Virus record (IMG/VR): IMGVR_UViG_3300042731_005822
Span: 1 to 35,882 of that record
Reading direction: 5' to 3' (one strand)
Length of the DNA: 35,882 nt
DNA from: a virus
Part shown: in pieces, positions 30,208 to 35,882 of the stretch
Layout: each line of letters opens with the position of its first letter
Position numbering within the stretch: the stretch's first letter is position 1
Notes under the pieces: model-generated
Seen by the model: the letters and a program-made list of their open reading frames with translations, nothing else
The model's database searches: none
What the model was told of the DNA's origin: nothing
Made by a program: the position numbers and the translations under genes

Positions 30208-30771
30208 TCATTTCATCACCTCTTTTTCTAGTAAACTTATTATTTGTTTAATTTGCCATTTTTGCTCTTTTTTATATGCTGATGAGTTTGATGCTGAGTA
30301 TGATGCTGACCATGATGCTGAGTATGCTACTGAGTATGTTGATGAATACGCTGCTGATCTTGCTGCCGACCACGATGCTGAGTATGCTACTGACCATGAT
30401 GCCGACCTTGCTGCCGACCTTGCTGCTCGCAATTCCTCATCTGTTGCTTTGCCTGCCAACCATTTCTTCTTCATCTTAATTGCTTTCCAGCTATCTGGAT
30501 GAGGCTCGCGGCCAGCTTTGCGCTCTCGTTTTAGCGCTCTTGTTGCAAAAATAATTGATAGCTCGTGAAGTATCTTTTCTTCGATAAATTCAGAACGCAA
30601 AGCTAACCACAAAATATCTGATGTTGGGATTTTGCTTTTTAAAATCTCTAGAACACTTACTTTTTTTCCTAGATTGTTTTTTTTGCGTAGCTCTTCTAAT
30701 TCACTTTCTGAATAGCATGGATCTAGTTCTAGTATTTTTTTTATTGTTATTATTTTTTTATTGTAGTTCAT
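30208..30771 (-). CDS. SAAx tetrapeptide-repeat protein, copy 4
   Basis: A 187-residue, shortest family member (MNYNKKIITIKKILELDPCY), start supported by GAGGTGA. N-terminal domain like copy 2 (VSVLEILKSKIPTSDILWLA), array start identical to copy 2 (KKKWLAGKATDEELRAA), array end and tail identical to copy 1 (YSASWSASYSASNSSAYKKE). Relative to copy 1 a 45-base segment of the array is missing, in frame. So this copy is a mosaic. It is a single-gene unit between a palindromic control region and the leader RNA. Confidence 0.82.
   Translation of the reverse strand: MNYNKKIITIKKILELDPCYSESELEELRKKNNLGKKVSVLEILKSKIPTSDILWLALRSEFIEEKILHELSIIFATRALKRERKAGREPHPDSWKAIKMKKKWLAGKATDEELRAARSAARSASWSVAYSASWSAARSAAYSSTYSVAYSASWSASYSASNSSAYKKEQKWQIKQIISLLEKEVMK
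30275..30430 (-). repeat. 12-bp imperfect coding repeat array, copy 4
   Basis: Shortest array of the family. Bases about 30248-30320 are identical to about 18527-18599 in copy 1; bases 30421-30480 are identical to 23511-23570 in copy 2. Confidence 0.85.
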
Positions 30772-30799
30772 TTTTTCACCTCTTTTTTAAATAAAATAC

Positions 30800-30827
30800 T
30801 TGACTTATTATCGCGCTACGATAATAT
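30800..30827 (+). promoter_or_regulatory. Plus-strand promoter with palindromic operator
   Basis: TTGACT (30800-30805), 16-base spacer, TAATAT (30822-30827). The palindrome TATTATCG-CGCTA-CGATAATA (30806-30826) fills the spacer and covers the -10 box, a typical repressor site. All protein genes point the other way. Confidence 0.45.
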
Positions 30828-30833
30828 ACATAT

Positions 30834-30906
30834 TATTTATTAGTACCTCATTTTCATCGTACACTTTTTTCTGGGGGGGGCTCCAAAACCCCCCCAGTTT
30901 TTTTTT
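30834..30906 (+). ncRNA. Candidate plus-strand small RNA
   Basis: Between the plus promoter and a strong plus terminator lies about 73 bases with no reading frame. It would be the only plus-strand transcript seen. Its 3' end overlaps the stop codon of the SSB-like gene on the other strand, so it could act as antisense to that mRNA. Confidence 0.42.
30871..30906 (+). terminator. Strong plus-strand intrinsic terminator
   Basis: CTGGGGGGG (30871-30879) pairs with CCCCCCCAG (30889-30897), 9 bp, followed by nine T (30898-30906). On the minus strand the stem is followed by A residues, so it is directional for plus-strand RNA. Confidence 0.75.
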
Positions 30907-31117
30907 AGAATGGAATATCATCCTCGATGTTCTCGCCTTTATTTTTTTTGCCACGACTTTGGACAATGTTATAGTCCGGATGTGAATCTTTTTCCTTTTT
31001 ATCATTTCTAAACATTGCCAGGTTAATTTGTCCATGCAAAGTGTCAATGCTGATAGAGATCCATTCTCTACCGTCTTGTGTTTTTTTTATCCATGCCGCG
31101 CCTATTTTTTTACTCAT
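30905..31117 (-). CDS. DUF736/SSB-like small protein
   Basis: A 70-residue protein (MSKKIGAAWIKKTQDGREWI) with SISIDTLHGQINLAMFRNDK and KEKDSHPDYNIVQSRGKK, ending in ENIEDDIPF. The body matches the DUF736-like beta-barrel pattern (K-D-G ... F-x-N-D-K-K ... H-P-D-Y). The last residues DDIPF copy the acidic tip of bacterial SSB, which binds partner replication proteins. So a small single-strand-binding or SSB-mimic protein is a fair reading. ATGA overlap with the upstream membrane gene. Confidence 0.75.
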   Translation of the reverse strand: MSKKIGAAWIKKTQDGREWISISIDTLHGQINLAMFRNDKKEKDSHPDYNIVQSRGKKNKGENIEDDIPF

Positions 31118-31296
31118 TTTTTCTCCTTCGTAATACAGGTTTTATTATTTTTTTTAGTCATCTCAGCCTCCTCATACCTTCTTCGGTCTTCATCTTCCGA
31201 TAATCTATTTAAGCAAAATGCACAAAATAAAAATACTATAAAAAATAAAAGCATTACTACAACAGCTATCCACATTGCAGTTATAAAAATAGTCAT
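31114..31296 (-). CDS. Small membrane protein, first gene of the early operon
   Basis: A 60-residue protein starting MTIFITAMWIAVVVMLLFFI; GGAGG before ATG 31296 decides the start over an upstream ATG that overlaps the ribosome site. One long membrane span to about residue 30, then a charged tail (SEDEDRRRYEEAEMTKKNNK). First gene after the best promoter. Function unknown; early membrane proteins of phages often alter the host envelope. Confidence 0.7.
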   Translation of the reverse strand: MTIFITAMWIAVVVMLLFFIVFLFCAFCLNRLSEDEDRRRYEEAEMTKKNNKTCITKEKK

Positions 31297-31317
31297 ACTG
31301 CCTCCTTTCCAAATCAC

Positions 31318-31345
31318 ATTATAGATGTATCTTGTATTTTGTCAA
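31318..31345 (-). promoter_or_regulatory. Strong sigma70-type early promoter
   Basis: AAACAC then TTGACA (31340-31345), 16-base spacer, TATAAT (31318-31323), both boxes consensus. Spacer contains AAGATAC six bases after TTGACA. Followed by GGAGG and the first early gene. Confidence 0.8.
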
Positions 31346-31366
31346 GTGTTTCACTATTATTGATTT

Positions 31367-31388
31367 ATGGCCTCAGTGTCGAGGCCAT
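31367..31388 (-). terminator. Hairpin closing the late operon
   Basis: ATGGCCTC-6 nt-GAGGCCAT, perfect 8-bp stem, five bases after the stop of the last late gene and just before the early promoter. U-run is weak on the minus strand. Confidence 0.55.
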
Positions 31389-31393
31389 TTATC

Positions 31394-31798
31394 TTATCTG
31401 TGGCTTATGAATGCTTTGTACACTTCTTCGTTATATATTGTCTCTTTTATCTTTTTTTTCGCATATTCGCTTCTCAGGACAATATTCATCGCCACAATTT
31501 GAGCGTTCCAATTGTTGTCTTTCCAGAACTTTACCTTCTTATCCATTGCCGTTGGTGTTCTTACGTTTTTCGTCTCCATCTGCATCAACTGTAGGCTGTA
31601 GTCTACTTTTGCCTCTCTAAGACTTTTTTGAATAGATTGCGTGATAACATGTTCTATCATCGAATTAACATTATCATTGAAAAGGTAACTTATCAGGTCT
31701 CGTGATGGGTTCCACAACGAGCCAAAAGCAGTTATAAACAATAATATCAACGCCCCTTTTGTAATGTTTTCCCTAAAAAATTTTGTTAGTTTTTCCAT
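31394..31798 (-). CDS. Membrane-anchored protein at the end of the late operon
   Basis: A 134-residue protein with one N-terminal membrane span (KGALILLFITAFGSLW, residues 14-29) and a helical, mixed-charge body (IEHVITQSIQKSLREAKVDY, KVKFWKDNNWNAQIVAMNIV). It follows the fibre gene, the common place of holin or lysis-control genes. A holin, spanin-like or host-membrane protein is possible; the endolysin is elsewhere, so no firm call. Confidence 0.62.
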   Translation of the reverse strand: MEKLTKFFRENITKGALILLFITAFGSLWNPSRDLISYLFNDNVNSMIEHVITQSIQKSLREAKVDYSLQLMQMETKNVRTPTAMDKKVKFWKDNNWNAQIVAMNIVLRSEYAKKKIKETIYNEEVYKAFISHR

Positions 31799-31829
31799 TT
31801 GTATATCCTTTTATATTTGTATTTGTTAT

Positions 31830-32735
31830 TTAATTTCCGATGTATGTCGCTATAAAATTACACCATGCAGCTGTGTCAGGAGAGTTCCCATTCGTGTGCG
31901 CTCTGATAATATCGTTTTTCGCTAAAAATAAAGACACAGAAACTGATGCTGACGTTCCCCCTGCTGCATAATCAATAGCAAGTCTGTCACTAGCTGCGAT
32001 TGTAATGACAGAGGTTGTCAACTGGGTAGAATTTAGAGAAATTGCAACTGGGTCAGGTGATCCCGCCCTAGAAGATAATGAAAATTCAAAGGAATATTTC
32101 CCTGGTTTATTTGCAATAATTTCTAAACCTTCCGTATTCCCATTATATCCAGTGGAATGATTTTCACCGAACATGTTCCCATAATTTTCACGGCTATTTG
32201 TAAATCTCATTATTTTCGTATCCGTTGAACCGTATCCAGCGTAAGTGTCAAGTCGCAATTGACAACTAATTCTCTCCTCTAATATTGCCCATTCTACTGT
32301 CGTCCCCAATATAGTCATTCTATCATATTGTTTTGGTAGTTCTATTTCTGTCATCCCGTCGATTGTCTCTGCTCCCTCTCCGTCTATAGTAAGAAGCCCG
32401 CCACCCACCTGATGAATAAATTCTAAATTCCTTGCTTGATTATCTGCAAGAGTTGGAAGTATAATATCTATATCGCCACCGCTTGTATCGCAGATAAAAG
32501 TGGTATAGCCGTCACTATCAGTTATCGTAAACGGAGAATCGGTATTTGTTAGATATTTTACACTTCGAGCTGCAAAACTTAAATTGTTTTGCATGTATGA
32601 AAGCATATTTGAAAGTGCAGATTTTTTTAACTTTTTATCAGAGCCTGAAAGATCTTCTGAGTCACCAATCAAAAATATATCTGCTCCAACCAGTGTTGTC
32701 TTTGCTGTTTTGTCATCTATTTTGAATGTTCCCAT
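31830..32735 (-). CDS. Tail fibre with C1q-like receptor-binding head
   Basis: A 301-residue protein. The N-terminus (MGTFKIDDKTAKTTLVGADI) attaches to the tail; residues 60-135 form a beta region often seen in phage fibres (TITDSDGYTTFICDTSGGDI, IDGEGAETIDGMTEIELP). Residues 165-301 look like a C1q/TNF jelly roll (KPGKYSFEFSLSSRAG, LFLAKNDIIRAHTNGNS, WCNFIATYIGN). It is the last large tail gene and the best candidate for host binding. Confidence 0.75.
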   Translation of the reverse strand: MGTFKIDDKTAKTTLVGADIFLIGDSEDLSGSDKKLKKSALSNMLSYMQNNLSFAARSVKYLTNTDSPFTITDSDGYTTFICDTSGGDIDIILPTLADNQARNLEFIHQVGGGLLTIDGEGAETIDGMTEIELPKQYDRMTILGTTVEWAILEERISCQLRLDTYAGYGSTDTKIMRFTNSRENYGNMFGENHSTGYNGNTEGLEIIANKPGKYSFEFSLSSRAGSPDPVAISLNSTQLTTSVITIAASDRLAIDYAAGGTSASVSVSLFLAKNDIIRAHTNGNSPDTAAWCNFIATYIGN

Positions 32736-32744
32736 TTTTCTCTC

Positions 32745-34559
32745 CTATAATATTATTTCTTCTATCCAATAATCGCCATTTTCATCTGTAAAATAATCGC
32801 CATTTTCATCTACAAAAACATTTATTTCTGTTTCTATAGGCGTGTATGCTTTTACAAATCTCATTTTTAATTTTACTGTAAAATTTTCTAAGCTTTTTGT
32901 AACATTTAGAATTTCATAAATGCCCCAATTATCTACAGTAGAACTTACCCGGTCTGTTGGATTGGCAATTATAAAATCCGTTGGCTCTATATCTGCATAT
33001 GCCCAATGCGTTGTTCGTTCTACTATATCATTTATATTGCTGGATATTTCCATTATCGTTTCTGATTTGTCTTGTGCATCTGCTAGAGTCGTCAATTCTG
33101 TTTCGTATGTTCTAGTTTTGTAAGATTTATAAATTTTAAAAGTATTGTCCCTATAATCTATATTTTCATAATATAATCTTTCATCGTTGTCTATGTCATG
33201 CTTATAACCGATTCTAACAGAAGTAAGGAACTCACTGCCATTGTTAATTATGCTAGGATCCCCCATCCAGTCATCTTTCTGTATTGTATATGCAGGTGTC
33301 CTATCTGCATCATATATACGTGCAGTGTATTTGCCATTATCCTTCACGAAAAATCTTATATCACAATCTTTGCATATACTTTCTATTGCTTCGGATAGTT
33401 TCAAATCAGAGTCTTCTATATAAAGACTTGTATCCCTACAGTCTATTTCTGCGTCATCTATTTCCGAAATATCGAAAAAAGAACCAAGATAGGGCTTATT
33501 GTCGTAATTTAGCATTAGATCTTTTATAATATTTATTCCATTTTTAGTATTAACAGTAAAATCTATTTTTACTTCGTCAAAATTGTCTCCAACATCCGAG
33601 CTAGATAAAACAAAGGTTCCTGCTGCTAGATCTGTACTGGTCGGTGTTTTTACAACTTTATTTACCCTAATTTCTTCTATAGAAGTAACATTATTATAAG
33701 TAGTATCTGCGAATATAAAGGTATAAGAAGAAGGGCTGCCTGATTCTTCTTCATTTAGGCAATATGTTGGTGCATTTGTTATTACTCCATATGCCACAGG
33801 TTTGGATACATCTACATTAGAATCGCTTAAGTCCGGGTAATCTGTTTGGTTTAATAAGTTTGTCGCAATACCCTGTGTAAGACCTTTGCGGGGATCTTGC
33901 ACAGTTAAAGAAAATTCAGTAAAAGTTTTTTTATCGTTCTCTATAAAACCACTGTATCTTTGCACAAGATCGCTATAAGAATCGCCATAGTCTCCAATTA
34001 AAACACGAGAAGCCATTTTAAACAAATTGCGAGATCGCCAATCGTCGAACTCCCCACCATTATTTATAAAAGTAACTTCCCCGGATTGATATTTCAAAAG
34101 GCCATAGAAAAGCGGATCGATAGATTTTTTTATTGCGAACATCTTAGAGATAAGAGGTTCATAATATTGGTTATTATAGTAACAATCAATATTTTCTTTA
34201 TAGGAATATCCGACCGCAACACCTATGATCATGTTATCTGTAAGTACTGGCTCATAATCCTCCCTTCTTATATATAAATATGTAGTTTCTTCGTCATAAT
34301 AGAAGCTATTTTCTGTCTGCCTACAATCATCAAGACTCGTTGTCCGAGAAAAGAAAATATCATCATATCGAAACGACTTTATATTATAAACCAGGGTATT
34401 TGTCCAATTATAATACCCACTCATTCCATAATTATCTAAAACGGTAACATCGCCTGGAGTTATAGTCCAGAACCAAATACCAGCCTCATAATTAAGCATA
34501 TTTGTCCTGTCAACTGGAATATCGTATTCGAATAACACTATTTTATTGGTAGCCGTCAT
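32745..34559 (-). CDS. Large tail hub/baseplate protein
   Basis: A 604-residue protein (MTATNKIVLFEYDIPVDRTN), overlapping the upstream gene by four bases. Features: GLLKYQSGEVTFINNGGEFD, FSLTVQDPRKGLTQGIATN and SKPVAYGVITNAPTYCLNE, then LKLSEAIESICKDCDIRFFV, patterns of large tail-tip (hub-like) proteins. The C-terminus holds an 8-residue tandem repeat DENGDYFT/DENGDYWI (24-bp DNA repeat near 32770-32816). No lysozyme domain seen. Position fits the central tail tip. Confidence 0.7.
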   Translation of the reverse strand: MTATNKIVLFEYDIPVDRTNMLNYEAGIWFWTITPGDVTVLDNYGMSGYYNWTNTLVYNIKSFRYDDIFFSRTTSLDDCRQTENSFYYDEETTYLYIRREDYEPVLTDNMIIGVAVGYSYKENIDCYYNNQYYEPLISKMFAIKKSIDPLFYGLLKYQSGEVTFINNGGEFDDWRSRNLFKMASRVLIGDYGDSYSDLVQRYSGFIENDKKTFTEFSLTVQDPRKGLTQGIATNLLNQTDYPDLSDSNVDVSKPVAYGVITNAPTYCLNEEESGSPSSYTFIFADTTYNNVTSIEEIRVNKVVKTPTSTDLAAGTFVLSSSDVGDNFDEVKIDFTVNTKNGINIIKDLMLNYDNKPYLGSFFDISEIDDAEIDCRDTSLYIEDSDLKLSEAIESICKDCDIRFFVKDNGKYTARIYDADRTPAYTIQKDDWMGDPSIINNGSEFLTSVRIGYKHDIDNDERLYYENIDYRDNTFKIYKSYKTRTYETELTTLADAQDKSETIMEISSNINDIVERTTHWAYADIEPTDFIIANPTDRVSSTVDNWGIYEILNVTKSLENFTVKLKMRFVKAYTPIETEINVFVDENGDYFTDENGDYWIEEIIL

Positions 34560-35692
34560 GCAACACGCTCTACCTGGAACATTGTTATATTTGTTCCTGT
34601 TGTGTCGCCATATATTCTGCCAGTTCCAGTAGTACTATCATATATATAAGGATATACGGAGTCAGTTGTTTTTAGAAAAATGAGTCTTTCTAAAGATACT
34701 TCCTGTACAACGGCGACACTATCTGAATTATTCAATGTTGATTGCACTATAATACTAGAAGATGTCACAGAGCTAGGGACACCCCCTAAAGCAATTCCTA
34801 TATGAAATATACCAGCGTCCCCCGCTGGGCTCCAACCGATTTGCATGCTTATCCTGTATAATCCCGCCTGTATTGGCTGGAAAAAATCGCTTCCGAGATT
34901 ATATTCGTTTTTTATATCATATATTTTTTGATCGAAATCTATAGAGAAGTAACCGATTGAAGAATATGTGGAGGTAGCACTTTTAGATACAACACAGATT
35001 GACTTGCTAAATAGCTGGTCGTCAACGGCGTATTTGTTATCATAAGTTGTTCCCGATTTAACCATTATATAATTAAGGTATCTATAATTAGCCTGACTTC
35101 CAGTACCATACCAACCTTGTTTCGTATTGCTGAATGTAGGCGGAGTCGCTGTGAAAGATGCTGTTATTGACCCTCCTACCATATTTATGCCAGTCGCACT
35201 AGAAGGTATCGCCTGTTTTAAACCTGGAGACTCTAATGTAATAGTTCCCCCGTTAGATACGTCTGCATCCCCTGAGGCTACCGTATATAGATTGGTATCT
35301 CCTGCAAATCTTATATTGTCCCCTGTCAAGATGTCGCCAGTTCCTGCACTTGCTAGCGTTATTGATGTCGCCCCTATAGAATAACCACTAGCGTCTGTAG
35401 TAGCCCCCGAAGCGGTGCCCGAATCAGGAATTAGGCATATATAAACCGTTCCATCTGCAACCGTACTGCTCGTAACTGGATCTGTAGTTGATATTGTTTC
35501 ATTACTATCAAATTTGTATAAAGCGCCATTATTATCTATCCAACTACCTGCTTCTATCACGGGTTGAGTAGTTGTATTTAATTCAGATATAGTTAATGAG
35601 CATTTTCCCTTGTATGCTTTGTCAATGGTGAGCTGCATTTCTTCAATGTTCTCATCCCCTATAGCGTAATTGCTAACTTTAGTTCCTGCCAT
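34556..35692 (-). CDS. Tail tip/fibre-like protein
   Basis: A 378-residue protein (MAGTKVSNYAIGDENIEEMQ). Residues 80-185 are Gly/Ala/Ser/Thr-rich beta (DASGYSIGATSITLASAGTG), a type of repeat common in phage fibres; the C-terminal half is beta with GLYRISMQIGWSPAGDAGIF and could be a jelly roll. It lies between the distal tail gene and the hub gene, overlapping both. Probably a baseplate-attached fibre or adaptor. Family not recognised. Confidence 0.68.
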   Translation of the reverse strand: MAGTKVSNYAIGDENIEEMQLTIDKAYKGKCSLTISELNTTTQPVIEAGSWIDNNGALYKFDSNETISTTDPVTSSTVADGTVYICLIPDSGTASGATTDASGYSIGATSITLASAGTGDILTGDNIRFAGDTNLYTVASGDADVSNGGTITLESPGLKQAIPSSATGINMVGGSITASFTATPPTFSNTKQGWYGTGSQANYRYLNYIMVKSGTTYDNKYAVDDQLFSKSICVVSKSATSTYSSIGYFSIDFDQKIYDIKNEYNLGSDFFQPIQAGLYRISMQIGWSPAGDAGIFHIGIALGGVPSSVTSSSIIVQSTLNNSDSVAVVQEVSLERLIFLKTTDSVYPYIYDSTTGTGRIYGDTTGTNITMFQVERVA

Positions 35693-35882
35693 TATCTCAC
35701 CTCTTCAAATTCTAATGTTAATGTCCAGGTTAATCCTGCCTGGTTATTTTTTGTTATTTCTAAACTATTTGTTAATTGCGCATATAAAGGCGGCTCTACA
35801 TCAAGATCATTTTCCCAAAACAAAACAAGAAACGGTAATGTCAAATCTACATAATCAAAAAAATCTAACATACTTTGTCTTT
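35692..35882 (-). CDS. Tail protein, C-terminal part (gene crosses the contig join)
   Basis: Continuation of the gene that starts at 622. From 35825 the frame reads LFWENDLDVEPPLYAQLTNS and ends LTLEFEEVR with TAA at 35692-35694. Bases 35826-35882 repeat the contig start. The unbroken frame across the join supports the circular map. Confidence 0.8.
   Translation of the reverse strand, partial: RQSMLDFFDYVDLTLPFLVLFWENDLDVEPPLYAQLTNSLEITKNNQAGLTWTLTLEFEEVR
35826..35882. repeat. Contig-end direct repeat, right copy
   Basis: Identical to bases 1-57; see the left copy. Removing one copy gives the closed genome. Confidence 0.9.

Noticed and set aside
30808-31047. Minus-strand frame of 79 codons overlapping the SSB-like gene
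   Set aside because: Out of frame with a well-supported gene and reading through the terminator stem; composition is not protein-like at the start.

Overview
The window is the complete genome of a tailed phage with a long flexible-type tail, recovered as one contig. The first 57 bases recur exactly as the last 57, and one tail gene reads in frame across the join, so the molecule closes to a circle of about 35,825 bp. The overlap looks like an assembly overlap, not a physical terminus. DNA is AT-rich, ribosome sites are of the AGGAGG/GGTGAT type, genes overlap by ATGA or TAATG, and TAA, TAG and TGA are all stops. The host cannot be read from the sequence; a low-GC bacterium is likely. No integrase or partition genes were seen, so a virulent life style is the simpler reading, although one short XRE-type DNA-binding protein is present.

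All recognised protein genes lie on the minus strand, so gene order runs from high to low coordinates. From 15,500 down to 9,000: small zinc-ribbon and membrane proteins, small and large terminase, DUF4055-type portal, Mu F-like minor head protein, scaffold, and a P22-type coat protein. From 9,000 to 4,500: a head-fibre block (S74 self-cleaving fibre, an unusual LamG-like plus adaptor fusion) and head-tail joining proteins. From 4,500 to 1 and on through 35,882 to 31,394: major tail protein, tail chaperones with a -1 frameshift, tape measure, distal tail and hub proteins, a C1q-like fibre and a membrane protein, closed by a hairpin.

The rest (31,345 down to 15,600) is the early and accessory region: an SSB-like protein, a T5orf172 protein, replication initiator and partner, PD-(D/E)XK nuclease, HNH nuclease, ERF annealase, M15 endolysin, class 3 lipase, lipoprotein, Lar-like protein, and many small proteins. 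Four promoters in this region share not only TTGACA and a TATAAT-like box but also an AAGATAY box at a fixed place in the spacer.

The most unusual content: (1) four dispersed paralogues of a protein with a conserved N-terminal domain, a Ser-Ala-Ala-x tetrapeptide array and a conserved basic tail, one of which is a visible mosaic of two others; (2) a compact leader RNA at 30,015-30,114 with three stems, a GAAA tetraloop and a 7-bp loop-to-bulge kissing pair, just before the T5orf172 gene; (3) a likely plus-strand small RNA at 30,834-30,906 with a palindromic operator over its promoter; (4) one tRNA-Phe and two tRNA-like elements of abnormal shape.
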